Positions 31,120 through 42,255 of a stretch of DNA of 64,000 bases are shown here, in pieces. The notes under the pieces are model-generated. The model did not search any database. It was given only the letters and a program-made list of their open reading frames with translations, and was not told the DNA's origin. A program made the position numbers and the translations under genes. This DNA comes from Saussurea involucrata (taxonomy: Eukaryota; Streptophyta; Magnoliopsida; Asterales; Asteraceae): contig CM066326.1 of assembly GCA_033807775.1 (NCBI GenBank), forward strand, positions 88,016,873 to 88,080,872. Reading direction: 5' to 3'. How positions within the stretch are numbered: the first letter of the stretch is position 1; each line of letters starts with the position of its first letter.

Positions 31120-31226
31120 TTTAAGACTTTAAGACTTTGTGTATAAAGAAGTAGTATCTTGTGCATTTTAAGTTGTATTTAAGACTTTAAGACTTTCATC
31201 CTAAATGCTTTATAAGATAGTATAGA
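31120..31226 (-). mobile_element. Helitron-like 5' terminus
   Basis: The minus strand begins at 31226 with TCTATACTATCTTATAAAGC after an A, followed by repeated AAGTCTTAAAGTCTTAAA. This fits the TC start and A|T insertion rule of Helitrons. The same sequence recurs at 22832, so two ends in the same orientation bracket the RPA-like gene. Confidence 0.45.
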
Positions 31227-31328
31227 TATGAATGAAGATATTATTTCCAATTAAAACTTTGTTTAATCAAATGAATATTTATTTCTTTTTTGTGAAGTAA
31301 TTATTGATTAATCTTGATAAGGGCATTA

Positions 31329-31692
31329 GAGCATCTCCAACAGTTATACTATTTTTTTTAAATAGAGTAAAAAATTTTAAAATCTCTAAAAAAATTTGCA
31401 TCAAACTCCAACAACTATGCTATTTTACCAACTCTAATATTAATTATCTTATTAAAATATTTAATTTATTTAAAATATTCAATATATGGAAAATTGAGAG
31501 GAAAAAGGTTAGCTTTTTGGAGGTAATGATTAGTTTTGGAGGCAAACCATCTACTTAGATTTCTCTAAATTTTGAGATTTTTACAATCTCTCACATATTT
31601 TCTCTATTTTGGCATAGATGATAACATAGCCGTTGGAGAAAAAAATAGTAAAATTCCACTTTTTCTATTTTAGCATAGCCGTTGGAGATGCT
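31329..31692. mobile_element. MITE with GAGCATCTCCAAC termini
   Basis: GAGCATCTCCAACAG at the left and CCGTTGGAGATGC at the right are inverted ends of about 14 bp around an AT-rich 364 bp body. Such ends are common in plant Tourist/hAT-type MITEs. The flanks TTA and TTG do not make a clean duplication. Confidence 0.6.
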
Positions 31693-31752
31693 TTGAAGAC
31701 TGTTTCAATGTGGTGCCCCTTTGTTTATTTCTTATAATAGTAACATCAATGT

Positions 31753-32383
31753 AGGGATGAGCTTTGAGTACCATTTTCTCGAACCGAACCGGGACCGAGC
31801 CGGTACCGTATCGAACCTGAACCGGTACCATGTAATCGGTCCGGTTTTCGGTTCCAAGTATTCGACAAAATCGGGATTCAATATTCGGTACCGCGATTTT
31901 CCCGAAAAATCCCGAAACGGAACCGGAATATTAAAAGACAAAGTTTTTTAAAATTTCTTAAGTATGCATATCATCTCTTTAATAAACTAACATTATTTTT
32001 CTCTAATCAAGATATATCATCTCTTAAATGAACAAATTGGAAAAGAAAAAGCCTAAAAGAAGACCGAAATTTGTTGAACTTTTGATCGGTTCTAAACTTT
32101 TGATTGTTAAATTTTTCATTGTTTGGGAATGGTTTTGATACACATTTGAAACATTATAAAAATATTTTGGTTTGTGATTGGTTTTTATATTTATTTGATA
32201 CATTTTCATATTTTCGGTCCTAAGTGGTCCTAGTACCGAATTTCCCATCCTGAGACCAAAACCGAACCGGTACATATGGTTCGGTTTTCGGTACTAATCT
32301 TTAGTCCCAAAAAAATTCGGTACCAACCGCTTCGGTTCCGGTTCCGGTTCTGTACCGGTCCGGTCCCGATCTCATCCCTACTG
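31753..32383. mobile_element. hAT-type MITE, 631 bp, with 8-bp target duplication
   Basis: The ends AGGGATGAG and CTCATCCCTACTG are inverted, with GGTTCGG/CCGAACC-rich subterminal arms. The 8-bp ATCAATGT occurs at 31745-31752 and 32384-32391, the duplication size of hAT elements. No transposase. Short ORFs here are on opposite strands of the inverted arms. Confidence 0.75.
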
Positions 32384-32639
32384 ATCAATGTAAATTGGTA
32401 TTTCTGGTAAATACGACACATGATTTTTTTCCGTCTTGTATTTTTAAATAAATTAAGTGATTAAAAAGTAATTTTTTAAATTGATCGGATGCAAGATGAA
32501 GTAGAAGACGTCAAAGTCGAAAAATGCATTTAAAGGATTAATTAATTGCCCACAGTAATAAAATCGGGTTTATATAACCTCAATAATGCTCAAGTGTCAT
32601 AATAGACCGCTATATATAAAAAATTTAAGTTTATTAGAC
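32384..32639. other. AT-rich intergenic stretch
   Basis: No gene or repeat recognised. Confidence 0.4.
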
Positions 32640-32940
32640 AAAAACTATAATACATTTTATCTAAAAGTGTAGTAAATAAGTTTATAGTACACTTTTGGAT
32701 GTTTTAACAAGATTTTTAGGACAATTTTAAAATAAAGCGTCGTATTAACCATTTTATAGAGCACTTTTGAGAAGCATTCTAAAAACACAACTTTTTATAG
32801 GACATTTGTTTTTTTACGTGTTATATGAAATTACTAATACGATGCTTTATTTTCTAAACGTCCTAAAAAACTTATTAATTAAAATGCCAAAAAATGCTAT
32901 AAATCTATTTCAACACATTTAGATAGTATACTTAACGCTT
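32640..32940. repeat. Imperfect inverted repeat, about 300 bp
   Basis: The arms 32640-32748 and 32832-32940 pair imperfectly: AAATAAAGCGTCGTATTA against the complement of TAATACGATGCTTTATTT, plus TTTTTAGGAC against GTCCTAAAAA. Likely an old MITE. Ends and duplication are not identifiable. Confidence 0.5.
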
Positions 32941-33062
32941 TTTTAAGGGTGTTCTAGACTATGGTAGACTACTCAATTGGCAAATTATGATTGTAAGACA
33001 TCAACTCTGATTAAACCTCTGTGACCACAATTGTTGTGTACGCCTGGATTCGTACCATGTGC

Positions 33063-33299
33063 TGTGATCCCAGAACAAGTAATCAATCCATGTATAGTAA
33101 TAAGATGGCCATCAATATATTCAATGAAGATCAATCACACCAAGTTAGAGAGAAAGACTATGTGTGTGTACTTGTGTGAAATGGTAATTGATGACCTAAT
33201 GAGAAAACTAGACATAGCAAACATTATATACTATGTAACTATAGCAATTACAATATTAGTCCCTCTACATAGTACAACCTAGAATATTAGGCACTAACA
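33063..33299 (-). mobile_element. B 3' LTR (237 bp)
   Basis: Plus strand TGTGATCCCAGAACAAG to GCACTAACA. It borders the polypurine tract, GGGGGAGAA on the minus strand at 33300-33308. Confidence 0.9.
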
Positions 33300-33333
33300 T
33301 TCTCCCCCTTTGTACATTGTAGAGGCTGAGAGT

Positions 33334-36300
33334 TTAAGCGTCCACCGGAGGCACATACTTCTTCCGAATCCCGAAAATGATCTCAAACCTTCTTAGTGTA
33401 TTCCGGTAATCCTTTCGGTGTGTTATAGCATCCAGTACTTGTTTGATCAGCTCCTTCTCCATATCTTTCAGCTTTACCTCCCCGCTCGCATCCAGACGCA
33501 ATCTACTTTCAAGGTGAACCTCAATAATCTTGAAAGTTCCGTCACTGAACTTATTGGTTTCAAGAACTCTCATAAATCTCTTCTTTGAGTCTCTATCGAA
33601 GTAAACAACTCCAAGTTCCGATTTCTTCAATACAGTGTAGGCTGGGACACCTTGAATATCTGAAAGACGCCGGTTCGGTGCTCTTAGGTTTAATCTGGCT
33701 TGGCGTGATTCCAGACCCATCTGAAAGTCTTTTAGATAAGAGAACTTCAGAATGTTCTGCATGAATCTCTTTATACTTTGATACGCGGCAGACCATTCAA
33801 CATCCTTATCTGGAAGGCAGGCTAGGGAATTGTAGAGGCTTAGGAGGTCGTCTAGCTTTAAGCTTTTGAAATCTGCCTCGGAGAAGACACATTCAGTACC
33901 ATTGGATCTTCTAACCGTAAACACTAGGTACCAGACTTTGGAGAGCTTGTTTGACTCGACCTTCAGCACTTTCACAATCACACTATATGATTTTACGACA
34001 TCTGATCCCAGGTTCTTGTTGCTCATTACGTGTAAGAACTCGATCTTTTGAAGTGAAGGCCAATCTTCAATTCCGTATAGATTCTCTAAGTCGATCCTTT
34101 GGACATCTTTAACGAACAGGTCTCTCCTTAAACTTTCTTGAAAGGGAATCAGAATCCTCACTCGTTCACCTGTAGCCACATACCTTGGCTCAACGTCTAT
34201 CACTTCCTGGTAGATTTCCAATTCAGCTTCGAGTATAGGATCCCTGATTCTGCCATCGACTTGTATTTGAACTACTGGAGCAGCTTCTTGTACCACTGGA
34301 ATTACCGGAGGCATGGAAGTACTAGCACTTTGATCAATCAATAGTTGTGGTTGAGTAGTATCATCTGGATTTTTGTTGTCGGAATCGGAAGCAGCCATAA
34401 TAACTCCGGTGATGTCAAATAAGTCTTCTAATTCCTCTTTGATCTGGACTGTTGTTTTCTCAAGGTTCTTCCTCAGAATCAATGTCAATGTAATCCACGA
34501 TCGCATTGTCTGCCATCCTTTCATCATCGGTTATATTGTCAACAACCGAAGGCTTTTCAACCCCAGTTATGACATCAGCTAGAACTTCGGTTTCATCCAC
34601 TTGGACCATGTCAATGTCCGTTCCACCTGCCCCTGTCTCCCTTTCACCAGTTGACTGACCTGAACCCCCAACATCTGCAGTAGCTGTAGCACTGGATTCA
34701 CCAACCCTTGCTCTCTTCTCCCCCTCATGAGAATCAGGATCATCCTGATCATCATGTTTGCGTTTCTGTGGAGCTTGAGCCTGAATCCCACACTTCTCTT
34801 CAACTACCTTAAGCCTGTTGGTGATGGAGGTGAATCCGTTCATCATAGCATTCGTCATATCTGTCATAGATTCGGTTAGACGCTGGAAATTGATGTTAGA
34901 AGGTGGTTGGGTTGGGGGTTGGGTATGAGGTGGGATATGTTGACTGAGTAAACCAATTAGGTCAACTTCTTCAGCTGTACTAGTGTCACTTTTGGCTAGG
35001 AGCCGGTCTTCTGGGATTTGGTGTAACGGAACTGGTGGTTGTGTATGTGGGTCGGATTGTGTATTGGATGGTTGATTCTGAGGGGTTGACGATGATTCAA
35101 CGATTCCTTTGCCCTTTATGGCTCTGCTCACTTCATTTTCAAGACGGTCAACAGTTTGTTGCATAGCGTTACGGTGTTGCTTGTAGGAAAAATTAATCGA
35201 TGCAAGAGAAGCTTTCAGGAAATCCAGAGTTACATAATGCGGGTGCGGGCCTAGCATCTCTATTAGCTGATCAAGATTGTACGAGGTAAAGGTTGATCTA
35301 ACATCCGAACCACTTAGGTTTTCGGTTAAAGTAGCGGTTGTAGCAACCGTACTGCCTGTGTTCATGACTGGCAAAGTGTTGACCATGACAGGACTTCCAC
35401 CCAGTCCTCGTGGGGCACCAACAAATGGCGGCCGCACTCGGGGTGTTCCGGTTGGAGCACGAATGCTCACAACTTGTTAGGATTCCGACGTGTGTGGCCT
35501 AGGAAAATATGTATATCCAAATGGCTCTAGACTCAACGTGCGTGGAATAAAAGGCGATGGCCGGGGAATGAGCCTACCTTGTTCAATACCAGCAGACACC
35601 GAGTGTGTCGCCGATAGCAGTTGTGCTTTATCCCCTGTGGAAAATGAAACGCCGGCAAATTCAGATGCCGACGAGTGGCTTTGAGGGGTTGTGCTTTGCA
35701 TGGATGGGTCCACCATGGCTTGTTCAATATGCAACGACGACGTACGCTCGTTGGTAGAAGATGTGGCTACCCGGCTTCGATCGGTTTGGGGAGAGTCAGT
35801 AGTTAAAACTTTATCTGACCCTATCTCTTTCTCTCCCATTTTTTTTCTCGCCACATCACTGCTCACATATATATTTTCTACTATAGCTCCCTCATTCCAC
35901 CTTGTGTCACCAAAATCTCCGGAGGGTCCGACGTTCCAAGTGGAATCAGCATCGGAACCCTCAGTATGTCGACTCTGACTGATATGTCGCGGGATTAGAT
36001 CCGCATCAGGGTCATGACTTGGATCAGAGTCGGAATCATCATCAGCTCTTGGTTGGTCAGATGCTTCATCCTCAGATGATGAAGCGTCGGGGTTAAAATC
36101 AGAATCATCCTCAGATTCCATCGGTAAGTCATCGAGGATAGGAATACGAATAGCTCCGGTAGAAGATGTCTGACCAGCAGTCCTCGCCACCCCACCCACT
36201 CTCTTTCTTAATATTCTTCTCACCACTTCCCGTTCAGGAACCCCAAGTTCCTGAACCTGCTCAGCAATTACACCCTCACCGCCTAATGGGATAGCACCAT

Positions 36301-37270
36301 GGGGAGGTCCGGCCGGTTCTGGCTGGACCACTAGTGCATTAGCTAATCTATACTGCCTAACTACCTCAGACTGCTGGTCGGCATAGGCAAGTACAGGTTC
36401 TGGAATCACGGCGATGTGTACAAAGTCCTCATGTGCCGGCATGTTTAGATAATGCATGTATTGTGTTGGAACTTGTACAACATTCGGGCGTCTAGGAATT
36501 TCCTGGTTGCCCTCCATGATCTGGTATATAAGAATCTGGAAGAATCGTTGATACGACACGAAGTTTCTTTTCTTTTTCAGGCGTGCTTTATCTTCGACCA
36601 GCTCTTGTAGCTCATTCCAGAGTAGTATAGCATAGTCGATGTTGCGGTTGAAGGCGAATGCATGGATCATCCGAAGGGTTGGAAGGTTGCATTTGTCAAG
36701 CCCGGTATGCTTTGACGTCATGCATTTGTTGAATATGGAGCAAAGGGTGTACCAGACTGGTGGTAGGTGCTTTCTTAGGAATTTGGAGGAGCCGGCAAGG
36801 ACAGGGTTCTTTGGGTCTTGGTAGCCTAAGCTTTGGAGATCTGTGTATAGTTGGGCTTCGGGTACCATATCTTCAAAGTTCGGGTTAAAGGGTAGGTCTA
36901 AGGCTCGACGGAGTCGTTTGAGGGTAATCTGAGCATCGAAATGATCGACTCGGGCGGTAAAATGTGGACCCCGTCGGTGTGTAGGATGATATTGTAGTGT
37001 GTGCCAAAATTGCTGTAAGTAAATGAGGGGCATAGTGACAACCTTCGTGAGCACTGTTCGGAGAGGATGGCCGCGTATGATCTCGATGATGATCTGGTTG
37101 TCGAACGCCACGTCGAGGTCTAGATGGTGATTGTTATCGTGAAGGGCAAGATAGAGACTTCTCGGTAGAAGCTTCGCATCTAGATCACGAGCGTTCACTG
37201 ACGGATGTGACGACCGGTGTGACGGCATGATGGTGTTCTCATCAGATGAATGGCCGTCATTATGAGCCAT
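33334..37270 (-). pseudogene. B ORF3, one nonsense codon and one frameshift
   Basis: From ATG 37270 (touching a CAG acceptor) to the stop at 33334, about 1,310 codons. The first 597 codons are open, carrying MPLIYLQQFWHT, HTGLDKCNL and AFNRNIDYAILLWNE. A stop at 35477-35479 then interrupts the disordered middle. A frameshift follows near 34465-34480, after which the C-terminal domain DVEPRYVATG...GIRKKYVPPVDA reads open. This is the least damaged of the complete ORF3 copies of this lineage. No transmembrane segment is visible. Basic clusters (RILRKRVGG) resemble nuclear targeting signals. Function unknown. Confidence 0.85.
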
Positions 37271-37833
37271 CTGAACAGTGATCAAGTTTAGAACAGTTCC
37301 CAAAAATTGGTTTTCTTCAAAAAATTTCCAAAAATTTTCTAAGTATGGAAGTTATCGCAACCAACATGAAAAGTTGTCGCAACCAAAGACCTTATCGCAA
37401 TGAAGGACTTGAGAGGAAATGTTATCGCAACACACTAGTTGCGACAAGATGTTATCGCAACTAATAGGTTGCGATAGTTATGAATATGAGGGTTGCGATA
37501 GTTTTGAATATGAAGAACAATTAAGGCTGCGATAGTTTTGAACACAAGAATCCTTGAGGTTGCGATAGTTATGAACTTCAGAATAAACCTAAGTGTTTTA
37601 TGCTCAGAATACTGTTTTTGCGCAAAAGTGAATCTAAACCTATTCCATAATGTTCGCAAACAACCCAGAAGCAAAACCCCTAACATTTATTTCCATCTAA
37701 CAGATCCTAAACTCATCGATTTAAGCATATGAATATGAAGGGTTTTATCAAGTTCGAACTCTAAACATCCCTAAAACAAACTGTAAACATAGATTCAATG
37801 GATGAAATCGAGTGAAAATCACAGAGATTGTAC
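37271..37833 (-). other. Predicted 5'UTR intron of B ORF3
   Basis: Donor CGAG then GTAC at 37834/37833 and acceptor CACTGTTCAG touching the ATG give 563 bases. It contains TTATCGCAAC/GTTGCGATA repeats at 37345-37570. Confidence 0.5.
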
Positions 37834-37978
37834 CTCGAAGTGGTGCGAATACGATGCAATCGATTTGAAGTCCAAAAACTCGATGAAAATCCGAACTCAG
37901 CTTGCAGTTCTTCGAAAGAAAGTTGAGAGTTGAGAGAGTTTTGAATTTCAGAAAGTTGAGACAAACACTCAAACACCT

Positions 37979-38052
37979 CGTATACAAGGGCTTGAGACAA
38001 GGTGATACGTGGCATTAGATGATTGGTCCAATCGGTTTGACCCCACAGTGTC
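37979..38052 (-). promoter_or_regulatory. Internal promoter candidate for B ORF3 (degenerate)
   Basis: GATACGTGGC (38004-38013) and CACAGTGTC (38044-38052) correspond to the two G-boxes of A and C. CCAAT boxes occur on both strands at 38022-38032. The TATA position is a weak TATAC near 37981. The elements are in the same order and spacing as in A, with substitutions in both G-boxes. Confidence 0.4.
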
Positions 38053-38212
38053 AGATTATCGCAAGTAAGAGGTTGCGATAACCCTCCTTGTTGTTGCAAG
38101 GAACAGGTTGCGATACAGTTCCACCTTATCGAAACAAAGGGTTGCGATAAGTACTGTTCATTGGGTCTTATCGCAACAGAGGGTTGCGATAAGTTACTGT
38201 TCATCAGTACAC
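38053..38212. repeat. Hairpin-module array, B spacer
   Basis: Four units. The best is a perfect 11-bp stem CTTATCGCAAC / GTTGCGATAAG with a 5-base loop (38165-38191) followed by TTACTGTTCA. The same tail as in A follows stems of different sequence. Confidence 0.85.
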
Positions 38213-38740
38213 TTGGACATTTTCAGATAATAGTTTAAAAGATTTTATCACATTGGAAGATGTCCAACTTCCAATTGATTCAGCACTCAAGGTTTTAAAC
38301 ACAGTTTTCACTCCCCCTTAAATGATGCATAGAATTGAAAAATTGTTTTCATCGTTTAAGAGTTAGTGTTTAAAACAAATCAGAACACATACCTTGGCTT
38401 CTACGAAGCAACAGTCACAATGTAACTACACTTACATGATATGTCAGTTATGCACACTCCCCCTAGATTTGTGCATATAATCTGTTCTATAACTCCCCTT
38501 GAAACCAAGAACATACCTTTGTGCAGATACATGTATCATAACAAATCATAGATAAGACAATTAAAAGAAGAGAAAGAAAGAACAAGTTGAAGAAATATTT
38601 ATAATACAACTAAGATATGAAAATCTAAATAACAGATATTGAGAATAGAATATGATGAAAATTTGAGTGTATCAATCTAGAAACAAAGTCTAGATTGAGA
38701 TACAAATATTTCCATCTATTATATGATCAATATATGGAAG
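38213..38740 (-). other. B spacer with internal polypurine tracts
   Basis: GGGGGAG-type tracts on the minus strand near 38310-38318, 38456-38464 and 38492-38499 at the same relative places as in A and C. Otherwise AT-rich, no gene. Confidence 0.6.
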
Positions 38741-41700
38741 TTAAACTTTCATATTCAGCATGCCGAGCTTGGATACTAGAAAATTGAAACGTTTTTCATC
38801 CAACGCTTTGGTAAAGAGATCGGCAAGCTGATACTCAGTGGTAACAAAATATAATTCAACAGTTCCTTTCTCAACATGATCTTTTATGAAATGATACCTT
38901 ATGTCAATGTGTTTGGTTTTGGTGTGCCGGACAGGGTTAGCAGATATAGCAATAGCACTCTTACTGTCGCAGTAAATGGGGATCTTCTCATATTTATACC
39001 CATAGTCCATGAGTTGGGTATTCATCCAAAGGACTTGTGAACAACAGCTCGCCGCGGCAACATATTCTGCTTTCGCGGTTGATGTTGAAACACAATTCTG
39101 CTTCTTCGACGACCAACTCACAAGCTTGTCTCCCAAAAACTGGACGTGTCCCGAGGTGCTCTTTCTATCTAGCATGCTTCCTCCGTGATCAGCATTAGAA
39201 TATGTAGTGAGTTCGAAGCCGGTTCCCTTGGGATACCACAGTCCGAGGTACGGAGTGCCTTTCAAGTACCGAAAGATTCTTTTGACGGCGCCGATATGTG
39301 ACTCCTTGGGTTTCGCTTGAAATCTAGCACAGAGACAAGTCGAAAACATTATATCTGGACAACAAGCGGTTAAGTACATTATAGACCCGATCATTCCTCT
39401 ATAAAGCTTGACATCAGCATCAATACCGTCTGGATCTGTACCTATCTTAGATCCAGGAGCCATAGGCGTACCGATCGACGGACAGTTTTCCATCTTGAAT
39501 TTCTTCAAGATATCAAACACATACTTCGACTGGTTGATGAAGATACCCGTAGAGAATTGTTTTACTTGTAATCCGAGAAAGAAATTAATCTCTCCCATCA
39601 TACTCATTTGAAACTGAGTCATCATAATGTCCGAAAACCAAGTACAAAGTCCAGGGTTAGTCGAACCAAAAATAATATCATCAACGTAAATCTGAACTAA
39701 AAGAATATCACCTCCTTTGCGCAAAGTAAACAGAGTTGTGTCGATTTTACCTTTCACAAAGCCAGCGTTTAGTAGAGAGGTAGATAATCTTTCATACCAG
39801 GCACGGGGGGCTTGCTTGAGACCGTAGAGAGCTTTGTCGAGTATGTATACGTGATTTGGATAGTATTTATCCACAAAGCCTTCCGGTTGAGACACATACA
39901 CCTCTTCCTTAAGGACACCGTTCAAGAAAGCGGTATTCACGTCCATTCGATAGACGGTGAAGTTCTTGAAAGCGGCATACGAAAGAAACATCCGAATTGC
40001 CTCAAGTCGAGCAACCGGCGCGTATGTCTCGTCATAATCTATCCCCTCTTGTTGCCTATACCCTTTAGCTAACAAACGAGATTTGTTGCGCACAATTATT
40101 CCGTCTTCGTCTTTCTTGTTCTTTAGGACCCACATGGTACCAATGACTGTCTTACCTTTGGGTCGCGGAACTAGTCTCCACACCTTCAAAGCTTCAAATT
40201 GATTCAGCTCTTCCTGCATCGCAACCAACCAGTCAGAGTCTTCTAAAGCTTGTTGAACTGTTGAAGGATCAACTTGACTTAGGAAGAGTGCATATAAAAC
40301 TTCGTTTGCGGTTGCGGATGCGTATCTTGTCTTCACTGGTTCAGAAACATCACCAATCACCTGATCAATTGGGTGACTACGTGTCCACCTTGTGGAGTGT
40401 GGATGGAGAGATATAACACCTTCATTGGGGTCTACAAGGGTAGGATCCTTATCAAAGTTCAACTCGATCGTCAGTGTCGGTTCCGGTTGTGAGGCGGGTT
40501 GCTTGTCAGAATTGACAATTGGCACAGCCTCGGGAACTGATTCGGTAGAATGTTCAGGATTGTTTTGATTACCCTGATCACTGACATTTGAAGATGTTCC
40601 AGATGAAGAAGCACCACTTGTAGATGCATGTGATCTTGCTTGTATAGATGCCATCGTTGTGTTCCTTGGAGAAGTTGCAGGAGTAGTTGCACCAGTATTT
40701 GATGAGGTCAGCACTGGCGAAGGGTCTGACACAGTAGCTTGTACTGGTGGTGTTTCAACTTGAATCCTGTTAATGACAAATGCAGAAGATTTATCAGTAC
40801 CGAAATAGTCATCATAAAAATGTTGAAACAAAACATCAAGTTCATTAGGATTAGAATTAGAAGTGGAAGCTTGATCCTTGTTTGAAGATCTAGTCATCAT
40901 TGGACGGATTTGTCCAGATGCTAGAATTCCAGAGATCGCGGGTTCTGTACTGTTTTGTACAGAAGCCATGTCTTCAGATTCGTCAAACTTGACATTTATG
41001 CTTTCCATCACAGTTCTGGATGACTTGAGGTAGACTCTGTATGTTTTAGATGTGAGCGAGTATCCGATGAAGAAGCCCTCAATACCCTTAGGACTGAATT
41101 TGTTCAGGTTGTCCTTATCGTTCAGCACAATACACCTGCATCCAAAGACACGAAAATAGTGTATTACAGGTTTTCTATTATTAACCAATTCATATGGAGA
41201 TTTGCCAAACCGTCGATGTATGATTGAACGGTTTTGTGCATAGCACGCCGTTGCAACAGCTTCAGCCCACAAAAACAGAGGTAGATCAGCATAAGACAAC
41301 ATCGTTCTGGCCGCTTCAACGAGTGTACGGTTTCGTCTTTCAACGACACCGTTCTGCTGAGGTGTTCTGGCCGCAGAATATTGATGAGTAATTCCTAATG
41401 ACTTAAAGAAGTCATCAAGAGTTCTGTTTTTAAACTCTGTCCCGTTATCTGATCTAACAGTCTGAACTGTTTGTTGACGATTCACTTGAAGCTGTTTGAT
41501 TAACGAGATGATCAAGTCAGGTGTTTCATCTTTTGAGCGTAGAAACTTAACCCATGTGTATCTTGAGTAATCATCGACAACAACTAACACGTAACGTTTG
41601 GCACTAATACTCTGAGTCTTCATCGGACCACAGAGATCCATATGAAGGATTTCTAAAGATTTGCTTGTGCTGGGCTCGGGTTTCGGTGGATGAGGAGCAC

Positions 41701-42247
41701 GCTTCATCTTCCCCTTCTCACACGCGGTACAGAAGTTGTCTTTCTCAAACATCAGAACTGGTAGACCTATGACTAAATCACCCAACGTCAACTTTTGAAT
41801 GTAACGGAAGTTGAGATGAGATAGTCGTCTATGCCATAACCAGCTTTTCTCTAAAGACGCTTTCGACATAAGACATACGTCATTCTTAGGCTTGAGAGTT
41901 GATAGGTCAATGGTGTACAAATTGGACTTCCTAGAACCAACAAGAAGCTCATCTCCTCCGTCGGTAAGAACTGCACAACGGGTCTTCTTGAAATGGACTT
42001 CTAGGTCTTTATCACAAAATTGACCTATACTAAACAGATTGTGTCCTAAGCCCTCAACGTAATTGACTTTTGTAATCCTCACATTATCTTTGACAATATC
42101 TCCGTAACCCAAAATTGGAGAAAATTGATCGTTTCCAAACTTCACTCTGCCACAGTCCTTTTCCACAAAATTAACGAGCAGCTCTTTTCTTCCAGTCATG
42201 TGTTTTGAGCAGCCTGAATCTAAGTACCAGACATGACTGGGCTGCAA
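38741..42247 (-). CDS. pol: B Copia pol polyprotein, open but with RNase H active-site changes
   Basis: 1,168 codons without a stop. Protease DSGCSKHMTG (10-19), integrase finger CTACEKGK, integrase RSDNGTEF and VVERRNRTL, RT YVDDIIFG (about 854-861), ending KLGMLNMKV. In the RNase H domain SDADHGG of A2 is SNADHGG and TAEAEY is TAKAEY. These positions correspond to the catalytic Asp and Glu of the DEDD set, so RNase H is probably inactive. Both are G-to-A changes on the coding strand. Other parts look functional. The pol frame is -1 to gag, as in A. Confidence 0.93.
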   Translation of the reverse strand: MQPSHVWYLDSGCSKHMTGRKELLVNFVEKDCGRVKFGNDQFSPILGYGDIVKDNVRITKVNYVEGLGHNLFSIGQFCDKDLEVHFKKTRCAVLTDGGDELLVGSRKSNLYTIDLSTLKPKNDVCLMSKASLEKSWLWHRRLSHLNFRYIQKLTLGDLVIGLPVLMFEKDNFCTACEKGKMKRAPHPPKPEPSTSKSLEILHMDLCGPMKTQSISAKRYVLVVVDDYSRYTWVKFLRSKDETPDLIISLIKQLQVNRQQTVQTVRSDNGTEFKNRTLDDFFKSLGITHQYSAARTPQQNGVVERRNRTLVEAARTMLSYADLPLFLWAEAVATACYAQNRSIIHRRFGKSPYELVNNRKPVIHYFRVFGCRCIVLNDKDNLNKFSPKGIEGFFIGYSLTSKTYRVYLKSSRTVMESINVKFDESEDMASVQNSTEPAISGILASGQIRPMMTRSSNKDQASTSNSNPNELDVLFQHFYDDYFGTDKSSAFVINRIQVETPPVQATVSDPSPVLTSSNTGATTPATSPRNTTMASIQARSHASTSGASSSGTSSNVSDQGNQNNPEHSTESVPEAVPIVNSDKQPASQPEPTLTIELNFDKDPTLVDPNEGVISLHPHSTRWTRSHPIDQVIGDVSEPVKTRYASATANEVLYALFLSQVDPSTVQQALEDSDWLVAMQEELNQFEALKVWRLVPRPKGKTVIGTMWVLKNKKDEDGIIVRNKSRLLAKGYRQQEGIDYDETYAPVARLEAIRMFLSYAAFKNFTVYRMDVNTAFLNGVLKEEVYVSQPEGFVDKYYPNHVYILDKALYGLKQAPRAWYERLSTSLLNAGFVKGKIDTTLFTLRKGGDILLVQIYVDDIIFGSTNPGLCTWFSDIMMTQFQMSMMGEINFFLGLQVKQFSTGIFINQSKYVFDILKKFKMENCPSIGTPMAPGSKIGTDPDGIDADVKLYRGMIGSIMYLTACCPDIMFSTCLCARFQAKPKESHIGAVKRIFRYLKGTPYLGLWYPKGTGFELTTYSNADHGGSMLDRKSTSGHVQFLGDKLVSWSSKKQNCVSTSTAKAEYVAAASCCSQVLWMNTQLMDYGYKYEKIPIYCDSKSAIAISANPVRHTKTKHIDIRYHFIKDHVEKGTVELYFVTTEYQLADLFTKALDEKRFNFLVSKLGMLNMKV

Positions 42248-42255
42248 AATGGAAA

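Noticed and set aside
32958..33050. Second SINE to the left of element B (ACTCAATTGG and GGATTCGTACC)
   Set aside because: Boxes too degenerate and about 80 bp apart. Not enough to call.
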